From Impatiens glandulifera (taxonomy: Eukaryota > Streptophyta > Magnoliopsida > Ericales > Balsaminaceae), in NCBI RefSeq assembly GCF_907164915.1, contig NC_061869.1, positions 44,699,771 to 44,763,770 of the forward strand: a stretch of 64,000 nucleotides of DNA. Direction: 5' to 3'. The notes under the pieces are model-generated. The model had not been told where the DNA came from. It made no database searches and was given only the letters and a program-made list of their open reading frames with translations. The number at the start of each line of letters is the position of its first letter. The stretch's first letter is position 1. The translations under genes were made by a program, and so were the position numbers. Of this stretch, positions 22,701 to 34,432 are shown piece after piece.

Positions 22701-25700
22701 GCAACGGTTTTCAAAAAAACACTCGGTTTTGATTTTTTCCTCATAAAAACTGAAAATAATTCTAAGTGTTCGGAAATGGGTACTTGTGAAAGTTTTTCCA
22801 AAAAACCCTCGGTTTAGAATTTTTCCCCATAAAAATTGAAAATAAATTTAAATATTGGAAGGGGCTAATTGCAAAGGTTTTTCAAAAAACCCTCGGTTTT
22901 GACTTTTTCTCCATAAAAACTGAAAATAATTCTAAGTGTAGGGAAGGGTAATTGCAAAAGTTTTTCAAAAAACCCTAGTTTTGACTCTTTCCAAAAAATC
23001 TTAAAATAATTCTAATTGTAGGGAAGAGGGTCATTTTGAATGTTTTTCAAAAAACTATCACTTTTAACTCTTTCCAAAAAATCTTAAAATAATTCTAAGT
23101 ATAGGGATGGGTAATTACAAAGGTTTTTAGAAAAACCCTCAGTTTTGACTTTTTCCCCAAAAAAAACTGAAAATAATTCTAAGTGTTGGGAAATGGATAA
23201 TTGCGAAACTTTTTCAAAAAACTCTGGGTTTTGACTTTTCCCCATAAAAACTAAAAATAATTCTAAGTGTTGGGAAGGGGTAATTACGAAAGTTTTTCAA
23301 AAAATCCTCGGTTTTGACTTTTTCCCCATAAAAACTAATAATAATTCTTAGTGTTGAGAAAAGGGTAATTACGAAGGTTTTTAAAAAACCATTGATTTTG
23401 ACTTTTTCCCCATAAAAACTGAAAATAATTCTAAGTGTTGGGAAAGGGTAAATGCGAATGTTTTTTAAAAACCCTCGGTTTTGACTCTTTCCAAAAAATC
23501 TTAAAATAATTCTAAGTATTGGGAAGGGGTAATTGCGAAAGGTTTTCAAAAAACCCTCAGTTTTGACTTTTTCCGTATAAAAACTGAAAATAATTCTAAT
23601 TGTTGGGAAATGGGTACTTGTGAAAGTTTTTCCAAAAACACTCGGTTTAGAATTTTTCCCCATAAAAATTGAAAATAAATTTAAATGTTGGAAGGGGGTA
23701 ATTGCAAAGGTTTTTTCAAAAAACCCTCGGTTTTGACTTTTTCTCCATAAAAACTGAAAATAATTCTAAGTATAGGGAAGAGGGTAATTGCAAAAGTTTT
23801 TCAAAAAACCCTAGTTTTGACTCTTTCCAAAAAATCTTAAAATAATTCTAATTGTAGGGAAGAGGGTAATTGCGAAAGTTTTTCAAAAAACCCTCACTGT
23901 TGACTCTTTCCAAAAAATCTTAAAATAATTCTAAGTATAGGGATGGGTAATTGCAAAGGTTTTTAAAAAAACCCTCAGTTTTGACTTTTTCTCCAAAAAA
24001 AACTGAAAATAATTCTAAGTGTTGGGAAATGGGTAATTGCGAAACTTTTTCAAAAAACTCTGGGTTTTGACTTTTTCCCCATAAAAACTAAAAATAATTC
24101 TAAGTGTTGGGAAGGGGTAATTACGAAAGTTTTTCAAAAAAATCCTCGATTTTGACTTTTTCCCCATAAAAACTGATAATAATTCTTAGTGTTGAGTAAA
24201 GGGTAATTACGAAGGTTTTTAAAAAATCATTGATTTTGACTTTTTCCCCATAAAAACTGAAAATAATTCTAAGTGTTGGGAAAGGGTAAATGCGAATGTT
24301 TTTTAAAAACCCTCGGTTTTGACTCTTTCCAAAAAATCTTAAAATAATTCTAAGTATTGGGAAGAGGTAAATGCGAAAGGTTTTCAAAAAACCCACGGTT
24401 TTGACTTTTTCCCTATAAAAACTGAAAATAATTCTAAGTATTGAGAAATGAGTGATGGTTTTTAAAAAACCCTCGGTTTTGACTCTTCCAAAAAAAACTA
24501 AAAATTATTATAAGTGTTGGGAAGAGGGTAATTGTGATTATTTTCTAAACAACCCTCGATTTTGACTTTTTCCCCATAAAAACTGAAAATAATTCTATGT
24601 GTTTGGATGGGGGTAATTGCAAAGGTTTTTAAAAAAACCCCGGTTTTGAATCTTTTCAAAAAATCTTTAAATAATTCTAAGTATTTAGAAAGGGTAATTG
24701 AGAAGGTTTTTCAAAAAACCCTCGGTTAAGACTCCTTTAAAAAAACTGAAAATAATTCTAAGTGTTGGGAAGGGGGTAATTACGAATGTTTTTCAAAAAA
24801 CCCTCGGTTTTGACTTTTTCTCCATAAAAACATAAAATAATTCTAAGTGTAGAGAAGGGGGTAATTGCAAAAGTTTTTCAAAAAGCCCTAGTTTTGACTC
24901 TTTCCAAAAAATCTTAAAATAATTCTAATTGTAGGGAAGAGGGTCATTGCGAAAATTTTTCAAAAAACTATCACTTTTGACTCTTTCCAAAAAATCTTGA
25001 AATAATTCTAAGTATAGGGATGGGTAATTACAAAGGTTTTTAGAAAACCCTTAGATTTGACTTTTTCCCAAAAAAAACTGAAAATAATTCAAAGTGTTGG
25101 GAAATGGGTAATTGCGAAACTTTTTCAAAAAACTCTGGGTTTTAACTTTTTCCGCATAAAAACTAAAAATAATTCTAAGTGTTGGGAAGGGGTAATTGCG
25201 AAAGTTTTTCAAAAAATCCTCGGTTTTGACTTTTTCCCCATAAAAACTGAAAATAATTCTTAGTGTTGGGAAAAGGGTAATTCCGAAGGTTTTTAAAAGC
25301 CATTGATTTTGACTTTTTCCGCATAAAAAATGCAAATAATTATAAGTGTTGGGAAAGGGTAAATGCGAATGTTTTTTAAAAACCCTCGGTTTTGACTCTT
25401 TCCAAAAAATCTTAAAATAATTCTAAGTATTGGGAAGGGTAATTGCGAAAGGTTTTCAAAATACCCTCGATTTTGACTTTTTCCCTATAAAAACTGAAAA
25501 TAATTCTAAGTGTTGGGAAATGGGTACTTGTGAAAGTTTTTCCAAAAATCCTCTATTTAGAATTTTTCCCCATAAAAATTGAAAATAAATTTAAATGTTG
25601 GAAGGGGGTAATTGCAAAGGTTTTTCAAAAAACCCTCGGTTTTGACTTTTTCTCCATAAAAACTGAAAATAATTCTAAGTGTAGGGAAGGGGGTAATTGC

Positions 25701-27100
25701 AAAAGTTTTTCAAAAAACCCTAGTTTTGACTCTTTCCAAAAAATCTTAAAATAATTCTAATTGTAGGGAAGAGGGTAATTGCGAAAGTTTTTCAAAAAAC
25801 CCTCACTTTTGACTCTTTCCAAAAAATCTTAAAATAAATCTAAGTATTGCGATGGGTAATTGCAAATGTTTTTAGAAAAACCCTCAGTTTTGACTTTTTC
25901 CCCAAAAAAACTGAAAATAATTCTAAGTGTTGGGAAATGTGTAATTGCAAGACTTTTTCAAAAAACTCTGGATTTTGACTTTTTCCCAATAAAAAAGCTA
26001 AAATAAATTCTAAGTGTTGGGAAGGGGTAATTGCGAAAGTTTTTCAAAAAATCCTTGGTTTTGACTTTTTCCCCATAAAAACTGAAAATAATTCTTAGTG
26101 TTGGGAAAAGGGTATTTGCGAAGGTTTTTAAAAAACCATTGATGTTGACTTTTTCCCCATAAAAACATAAAATAATTCTAAGTGTTGGGAAAGGGTAAAT
26201 GCAAATGTTTTTTAAAAACCCTCGATTTTGACTCTTTCCTTATAAAAACTGAAAATAATTCTAAGTGTTGGGAATGGGTAATTGCAACGGTTTTCAAAAA
26301 AACACTCGGTTTTGATTTTATACCCATAAAAACTGAAAATAATTCTAAGTGTTCGAAAATGGTTACTTGTGAAAGTTTTTCCAAAAAACCCTCGGTTTAG
26401 AATTTTTCCCCATAAAAATTGAAAATAAATTTAAATATTGGAAGGGGCTAATTGCAAAGGTTTTCAAAAAACTCTCGGTTTTCACTTTTTCTCCATAAAA
26501 ACTGAAAATAATTCTAAGTTTAGGGAAGGGGTAATTGCGAAAGTTTTTCAAAAAATCCCCGGTTTTAACTTTTTCCCCACAAAAGCTGAAAATAATTTTT
26601 AGTGTTGGGAAAAGGGTAATTGCAAAGATTTTTAGAAAACCCTCAGTTTTGACTTTTCCCCCAAAAAACACTGAAAATAATTCTAAGTGTTGGGAAATGG
26701 GTAATTGCGAAACTTTTTCAAAAAACTCTGGGTTTTGACTTTTTCCCCATAAAAATTAAAAATAATTCTAAGTGTTGGGAAGGGGTAATTGCGAAAGTTT
26801 TTCAAAAAATCATCGGTTTTGACTTTTCCCCATAAAAACTGAAAATAATTCTTAGTGTTGGGAAAAGGGTAATTACGAAGGTTTTTAAAAAACCATTGAT
26901 TTTGACTTTTTCCCCATAAAAACTTAAAATAATTCTAAGTGTTGGGAAAGGGTAAATGCGAATATTTTTTAAAAACCCTCGGTTTTGACTCTATCCAAAA
27001 AATCTTAAAATAATTCTTAGTATTGGGAATGTGTAATTGCGAAACGTTTTCAAAAAACCCTCTGTTTTGACTTTTTCCCTATAAAAACTAAAAAAAATTC

Positions 27101-27345
27101 GGGAAGAATGTCAATTTTATTTTTAAAGTTGGAGGTCGGTGTCAAATTTATTTATAAAGTTGTAAAATTCTATTTATGTATACAAAGTTGTCAAAATGTG
27201 TCAAAATTATTTAGCATAACGGAATGTTTTAAACAAATTTAATTTTTTATCCACGTGGATATTTATTTTATATTTTATTTTAACTTATTTTTTTCATTTC
27301 AATCAGACTTTTTCTTTACATTTAATAAATAAATAAATAATAATT
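27101..27345 (+). repeat. Left terminal inverted repeat of the MULE-like element
   Basis: It aligns to the reverse complement of 28095-28339 with scattered substitutions. It contains CACGTG (G-box) within CCACGTGGAT at about 27251-27260, and it ends in an AATAAATAAATAA tract. Confidence 0.8.
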
Positions 27346-28094
27346 TCATTCTCTCTCCTCCTTCACCGATTCATATTCTTTTCATTTAAATCTTAATCTC
27401 CAAAATCTCATCCACCATTTCTCATACCCACTTTGTCTTCTCTCTCCGAATTTCACCCTATGTTCTTCTCAATTGATGTCAAAGTAATAAGTTATATATT
27501 CAATGCGAAACATCAAACTAGAAATTCTGGATTTCATTTGAATAATTTACCTGCAAATTTCGCTAGGGGATTAGAACAATAAATTTTTAGCGGTTAACTG
27601 TGATGGTTAAAATTTTGAAAAATAAAATTGAGATTCTAGAAACGGTTATTGAGATTTTAGCTTTAATTATAATCGAAGTTGGAGTTGATAAGTTAAATGT
27701 GATATGTCACTTGTTTGTCATTGTTTCTGATTGTTCTTTGTGAAGGAAAAACTAGTTCCAAGATCGCATCAGTTAGTGTTTTGAAACTCATTTAGTTAAA
27801 TCCTCAATCACAGAGTTCAATTGCAGATAAACGAGGTTTATTACAAATATTATATTGTTTGTTCGAAACTGGTCCATCCGATGATCAGATCACGAAACAA
27901 GTCTGTATTATCAGGCCTAACAGTATTATCAAAGTCTATGAATGATCTAGTTAAATAAGGAATAGCAAAAACAGCTTGCACATTCTCTAGAGATTGAGAT
28001 TCGATTTGTTGAGTTCTTGAATGTGAATAGATTGGTTGCTGGGCGGCTGTGAAAAAGAGGGGATGAAGATGATGGTGGGTAGAAAGGAAAATTT

Positions 28095-28339
28095 TATTTA
28101 TTTAATTTTATATATTAAATAGAAAAAAAAGGTCTGTTTGAAATGTAAAAAATAGGTTAAAAAAATATAAAAAATAAATATCCACGTGGATAAAATCTTA
28201 ATGCCGTTTGAGACATTCCGTTAGGTTAAATAATTTTGACACATTTTGACAAGTTTATTTACATAAATAAAATTTTACAACTTTGTAAATAAATTTCACA
28301 CCTTGTTCCAACTTTATAAATAAAATTGACATTCTTCCC
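28095..28339 (-). repeat. Right terminal inverted repeat of the MULE-like element
   Basis: Reverse complement of the left repeat, again carrying the CCACGTGG palindrome (about 28182-28189) and ending at CATTCTTCCC. Confidence 0.8.
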
Positions 28340-31300
28340 ATAAAAATTCTAAGTGTTGGGAAATGGGTACTTGTGAAAGTTTTTTCCAAAAACCCTCGGT
28401 TTAGAATTTTTCCCCATAAAAATTGAAAATAAATTTAAATGTTGGAAGGGGGTAATTACAAAGTTTTTTCAAAAAACCCTCGGTTTTGACTTTTTCTCCA
28501 TAAAAACTGAAAATAATTCTAGGTGTAGGGAAGGGGGTAATTGCAAAAGTTTTTCAAAAAAACCTAGTTTTGACTCTTTCCAAAAAATCTTAAAATAATT
28601 CTAATTGTAGGGAAGAGGGTAATTTGCGAAAGTTTTTCAAAAAAACCCTTACTTTTGACTCTTTCCAAAAAATCTTAAAATAATTCTAAGTATTGGGAAG
28701 GGGTAATTGCAAAGGTTTTTAGAAAAACCCTCAGTTTTGACTTTTTCCCCCAAAAAAACTGAAAATAATTCTATGTGTTGGGAAATGTGTAATTGCAAGA
28801 CTGTTTAAAAAACTCTGGGTTTTGACTTTTTTCCCATAAAAACTAAAAATAATTCTTAGTGTTGGGAAGGGGTAATTGCGAAAGTTTTTCAAAAAATTCT
28901 CGGTTTTGACTTTTCCCAATAAAAACTGAAAATAATTCTTAGTGTTGGGAAAAAAGTAATTACGAAGGTTTTTAAAAAACCATTGATTTTGACTTTTTCC
29001 CCATAAAAACTTAAAATAATTCTAAGTGTTGGGAAAGGGTAAATGCGAATGTTTTTTAAAAACCCTCGGTTTTGACTCTTTCCAAAAAATCTTAAAATAA
29101 TTCTAAATATTGGGAAAGGATAATTGCAAAAGGTTTTCATAAAACCCTCGTTTTGACTTTTTCCCTATAAAAACTGAAAATAATTCTAAGTGTTGGGAAT
29201 GGGATAATTGCAAAGGTTTTCAAAAAACACTCGGTTTTAATTTTTCCCCATAAAAACTAAAAATAATTCTAAGTGTAGGGAAGGGGTAATTGCAAAAGTT
29301 TTTCAAAAAACCATAGTTTTGACTCTTTCCAAAAAATCTTAAAATAATTATAATTGTAGGGAAGAGGGTAATTGCGAAACTTTTTCAAAAAAACCCTTAC
29401 TTTTGACTCTTTCCAAAAAATCTTAAAATAATTCTAAGTATTGCGATGAGTAATTGCAAAGATTTTTAGAAAAACCCTCAGTTTTGACTTTTCCCCAAAA
29501 AAAACTGAAAATAATTCTAAGTGTTGGGAAATGTGTAATTGCAAGACTTTTTCAAAAAACTCTGGGTTTTGACTTTTTCCCCATAAAAACTAAAAATAAT
29601 TCTTAGTGTTGGGAAGGGGTAATTGCGAAAGTTTTTCAAAAAATCCTCGGTTTTGACTTTTTCCCTATAAAAACTGAAAATAATTCTTAGTGTTGGGAAA
29701 AGGGTAATTGCAAAGATTTTTAGAAAAACCCTCAGTTTTGACTTTTTCCCCAAAAAAAACTGAAAATAATTCTAAGTGTTGGAAAATGGGTAATTGCGAA
29801 ACTTTTTCAAAAAACTCTGGGTTTTGACTTTTTCCCTATAAAAACTAAAAATAATTCTAAGTGTTGGGAAAGGGTAATTGCGAAAGTTTTTCAAAAAATC
29901 CTCGGTTTTGACTTTTCCCCATAAAAACTGAATATAATTCTTAGTGTTGGGAAAAGGGTAATTACGAAGGTTTTTAAAAAACCATTGATTTTGACTTTTT
30001 CCCCATAAAAACTTAAAATAATTCTAAGTGTTGGGAAAGGGTAAATGCAAATGTTTTTTAAAAACCCTCGGTTTTGACTCTTTACAAAAAATCTTAAAAT
30101 AATTCTAAGTATTGGGAAGGGGTAATTGCGAAAGGTTTTCAAAAAACTCTCGGTTTTGACTTTTTCCCTATAAAAACTGAAAATAATTCTAAGTGTTGGG
30201 AAAGGGGTGATTGCAAAGGTTTTCAAAAAAACACTCGGTTATGATTTTTTCCCCATAAAAACTAAAAATAATTCTAAGTGTTGAAAATGAGTACTTGTGA
30301 AAGTTTTTCCAAAAACCCTCGGTTTAGAATTTTTCCCCATAAAAATTGAAAATAAATTTAAATGTTTGAAGGGGCTAATTGTAAAGGTTTTTCAAAAAAC
30401 CCTCGGTTTTGACTTTTTCTCCAAAAAACTGAAAATAATTCTAAGTGTAGTGAAGGGGGTAATTGCAAAAGTTTTTCAAAAAACCCTAGTTTTGACTCTT
30501 TCCAAAAAATCATAAAATAATTCTAATTGTAGGGAAAAGGGTAATTGCGAAATTTTTTCAAAAAACCCTCACTTTTGACTCTTTCCAAAAAATCTTAAAA
30601 TAATTTTAAGTATTGAGATGGATAATTGCAAAGGTTTTTAGAAAAACCCTCAGTTTTGACTTTTTCCCCAAAAAAAACTGAAAATAATTCTAAGAGTTGG
30701 AAATGTGTAATTGCAAAACTTTTTCAAAAAACTCTAGGTTTTGACTTTTTCCCCATAAAAACTAAAAATAATTCTTAGTGTTGGGAAGGGGTAATTGCGA
30801 AAGTTTTTCAAAACAATCCTCGGTTTTGACTTTTTCCCCATAAAAACTGAAAATAATTCTTAGTGTTGGGAAAAGGGTAATTACGAAGGTTTTTAAAAAA
30901 CCATTGATTTTGACTTTTTCCCCATAAAAACTTACAATAATTCTAAGTGTTGGGAAATGGTAATGCGAATGTTTTTTAAAAACCTTCGGTTTTGACTCTT
31001 TCCAAAAAATCTTAAAATAATTCTAAGTATTGGGAAAGAGTAATTGCGAAAGGTTTTCAAAAAACCCTTGTTTTAACTTTTTCCCTATAAAAACTAAAAA
31101 TAATTCTAAGTGTTGGGAATGGGGTAATTGCAAAGGTTTTCAAAAAAACACTCGGTTTTGATTTTTTCCCATAAAAACTGAAAATAATTCTAAGTGTAGG
31201 GAAGGGGGTAATTGCAAAAGTTTGTCAAAAAACCATAGTTTTGACTCTTTCCAAAAAATCTTAAAATAATTCTAATTGTAGGGAAGAGGGTAATTACGAA

Positions 31301-34300
31301 AGTTTTTCAAAAAAACCCTTACTTTTGACTCTTTCCAAAAAATCTTAAAATAATTCTAAGTATTGCGATGAGTAAGCAAAGGTTTTTAGAAAAACCCATA
31401 GTTTTGACTTTTTCCCCAAAAAAACTGAAAATAATTCTAAGTGTTGGGAAATGTGTAATTGCAAGACTTTTTCAAAAAACTCTGAGTTTTGACTTTTTCC
31501 CCATAAAAACTAAAACTAATTCTTAGTGTTGGGAAGGGTAATTGAGAAAGTTTTTCAAAAAATCCTCGGTTTTGACTTTTTCCCCACAAAAGCTGAAAAT
31601 AATTCTTAGTGTTGGGAAAAGGGTAATTGCAATGATTTTTAGAAAAACCCTCAGTTTTGACTTTTTCCCCAAAAAAACTGAAAATAATTCTAAGTGTTGG
31701 GAAATGGGTAATTGCGAAACTTTTTCAAAAAACTCTAGGTTTTGACTTTTTCCCCATAAAAACTAAAAATAATTCTAAGTGTTGGGAAATGGGTAATTGC
31801 GAAAGTTTTTCAAAAAATCCTCGGTTTTGACTTTTCCCCATAAAAACTGAAAATAATTCTTAGTGTTGGGAAAAGGGTAATTACGAAGGTTTTTAAAAAA
31901 CCATTGATTTTGACTTTTTCCCCATAAAAACTTAAAATAATTCTAAGTGTTGGGAAAGGGTAAATGCGAATGTTTTTTAAAAACCCTCGGTTTTGACTCT
32001 TTCCAAAAAATCTTAAAATAATTCTAAGTATTGGGAAAGGGTAATTGCAAAAGGTTTTCAAAAAACCCTCGTTTTGACTTTTTCCCTATAAAAACTGAAA
32101 ATAATTCTAAGTGTTAGGAAAAGGGTAATTACGAAGGTTTTTAAAAAACCATTGATTTTGACTTTTTCCCCATAAAAACTTAAAATAATTCTAAGTGTTG
32201 GGAAAGGGTAAATGCGAATGTTTTTTAAAAACCCTCGGTTTTGACTCTTTCCAAAAAATCTTAAAATAATTCTAAGTATTGGGAAGGGGTAATTGCGAAA
32301 GGTTTTCAAAAAACCCTCGGTTTTGACTTTTTCCCTATAAAAACTGAAAATAATTCTAAGTGTTGGGAATGGGGTAATTGCAACGGTTTTCAAAAAAACA
32401 CTCGGTTTTGATTTTTTCCCCATAAAAACTGAAAATAATTCTAAGTGTTCGGAAATGGGTACTTGTGAAAGTTTTTCCAAAAACCCTCGGTTTAGAATTT
32501 TTCCCCATAAAAATTGAAAATAAATTTAAATGTTGGAAGGGGCTAATTGCAAAGGTTTTCAAAAAACCCTCGGTTTTGACTTTTTCTCCATAAAAACTGA
32601 AAATAATTCTAAGTGTAGGGAAGAGGGTAATTGCAAAAGTTTTCAAAAAACCCTCACTTTTGACTCTTTCCAAAAAATCTTAAAATAATTCTAATTGTAG
32701 GGAAAAGGGTAATTGCGAAAGTTTTTAAAAAACCCTCACTTTTGACTCTTTCCAAAAAATCTTAAAATAATTCTAAGTATTGGGATGAGTAATTGCAAAG
32801 GTTTTTAGAAAAACCCTCAGTTTTGACTTTTTCCTCAAAAAAACCTGAAAATAATTCTAAGTGTTGGGAAATGTGTAATTGCAAGACTTTTTCAAAAAAT
32901 TCTGGGTTTTGACTTTTTCCCCATAAAAACTATAAATAATTCTTAGTGTTGGGAATGGGTAATTGCGAAAGTTTTCAAAAAATCCTCGGTTTTGACTTTT
33001 TCCCCCATAAAAACTGAAAATAATTCTTAATGTTGGGAAAAGGGTAATTACGAAGGTTTTTAAAAAACCATTGATTTTGACTTTTTTCCCATAAAAAAAC
33101 TTAAAATAATTCTAAGTGTTGGGAAAGGGTAAATGCGAATGTTTTTTAAAAACCCTCGGTTTTGACTCTTTCCAAAAAATCTTAAAATAATTTTAAGTAT
33201 TGGGAAAGGGTAATTGCAAAAGGTTTTCAAAAAACCCTCGTTTTGACTTTTTCCCTATAAAAACTGAAAATAATTCTAAGTGTTAGGAAAAGGGTAATTA
33301 CGAAGGTTTTTAAAAAACCATTGATTTTGACTTTTTCCCCATAAAAACTTAAAATAATTCTAAGTGTTGGGAAAGGGTAAATGCGAATGTTTTTTAAAAA
33401 CTCTCGGTTTTGACTCTTTCCAAAAAATCTTAAAATAATTCTAAGTATTGGGAAAGGGTAATTGCAAAAGGTTTTCAAAAAACCCTCGTTTTGACTTTTT
33501 CCCTATAAAAACTAAAAATAATTCTAAGTGTTAGGAAAAGGGTAATTACGAAGGTTTTTAAAAAACCATTGATTTTGACTTTTTACTCATAAAAACTTAA
33601 AATAATTCTAAGTGTTGGGAAATGGTAAATGCGAATGTTTTTTAAAAACCCTCGGTTTTGACTCTTTCCAAAAAATCTTAAAATAATTCTAAGTATTGGG
33701 AAGGGGTAATTGCGAAAGGTTTTCAAAAAACCCTCGGTTTTGACTTTTTCCCTATAAAAACTGAAAATAATTCTAAGTGTAGGGAAGCGGGTAATTGCAA
33801 AAGTTTTTCAAAAAACCCTAGTTTTTGACTCTTTCCAAAAAATTTTGAAATAATTCTAATTGTAGGTAAAAGGGTAATTGCGAAAGTTTTTAAAAAACCC
33901 TCACTTTTGACTCTTTCCAAAAAATCTTAAAATAATTCTAAGTATTGGGATGGGTAATTGCAAAGGTTTTTAGAAAAACCCTCAGTTTTGACTTTTTCCT
34001 CAAAAAAACCTGAAAATAATTCTAAGTGTTGGGAAATGTGTAATTGCAAGACTTTTTCAAAAAATTCTGGGTTTTGACTTTTTCCCCATAAAAACTATAA
34101 ATAATTCTTAGTGTTGGGAATGGGTAATTGCGAAAGTTTTTCAAAAAATCCTCGGTTTTGACTTTTTCCCCATAAAAACTGAAAATAATTCTTAATGTTG
34201 GGAAAAGGGTAATTACGAATGTTTTTAAAAAACCATTGATTTTGACTTTTTTCCCATAAAAAAACTTAAAATAATTCTAAGTGTTGGGAAAGGGTAAATG

Positions 34301-34404
34301 CGAATGTTTTTTAAAAACCCTCGGTTTTGACTCTTTCCAAAAAATCTTAAAATAATTTTAAGTATTGGGAAGGGTAATTGCGAAAGTTTTTCAAAAAATC
34401 CTCG

Positions 34405-34432
34405 GTTTTCAAAAAATAATTCAAGAGTCAAA
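34405..34432. other. Orientation switch of the satellite array
   Basis: Up to CCTCGGTTTTC (about 34400-34410) the monomers read on the plus strand. After a hybrid AAAAAATAATTC they continue as AAGAGTCAAAACTAGGG, the reverse complement of a monomer. The junction is inside a monomer and contains no foreign sequence, as expected for an illegitimate or fold-back joining event. Confidence 0.85.

Larger units (their letters stand above)
27101..28339. mobile_element. Mutator-like (MULE) non-autonomous element with long terminal inverted repeats
   Basis: The element begins GGGAAGAATGTCAATTTTA and ends with the complementary TAAAATTGACATTCTTCCC. The inverted repeats stay alignable for about 245 bases each side and both contain TATCCACGTGGATA. 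The flanks are AAAAAAATTC (27091-27100) and ATAAAAATTC (28340-28349), a 10-bp target duplication with one mismatch, cut from a satellite monomer. Long inverted repeats with 9-11 bp duplications are typical of MULEs. The 740-bp interior has no transposase or long open frame and no gene fragment I recognise. It is 1239 bases long and interrupts the array. Confidence 0.85.
4110..34412 (+). repeat. Satellite array of 83-84 bp monomers, plus-strand block
   Basis: Continuous head-to-tail repeats, each with a TAATTGCGAAGG-like word, a CCCTCGGTTTTGAC word about 15 bases later, then either CCCCATAAAAACTG or CCAAAAAATCTTAAA, and finally AATAATTCTAAGTGTTGGG. Dividing the length by the period gives roughly 345 monomers after removing the MULE insertion. 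Two monomer types (the CCCCATAAAAACTG and CCAAAAAATCTTAAA versions) are interspersed. The left part (4.1 to about 16.6 kb) is less regular; the right part has a 10-monomer higher-order period. No gene lies inside: the many open frames are by-products of a period that is a multiple of three. The monomer matches the CACTA subterminal repeat at 3000-3093. Confidence 0.95.
16731..34412 (+). repeat. Higher-order repeat domain, ~837-bp (10-monomer) period
   Basis: The diagnostic monomer variant GTACTTGTGAAAG occurs at 16731, 17565, 18429, 19264, 20187, 21104, 21940, 22780, 23614, 25524, about 26363 (one mismatch), 28367, 30291 and 32459. Most intervals are 834-864 bases (ten monomers), two are about 920 (eleven), and larger ones are near multiples. 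The variants between landmarks keep their order: TTTAAATGTTGGAAGGGG, then GTAGGGAAG, CCCTAGTTTTGAC, CCCTCACTTTTGAC, TTTTTAGAAAAACCC, CAAGACTTTTTC, CCATTGATTTTGAC and GGGTAAATGCGAATG. This is the structure of homogenised satellite DNA produced by unequal crossover. Confidence 0.85.

Noticed and set aside
4547..34412. Dozens of 60-174 codon open frames on both strands of the array as genes
   Set aside because: They are the same 28-residue pattern repeated because the monomer is about 84 bases; they start and stop at random monomer variants and no frame is consistently kept.
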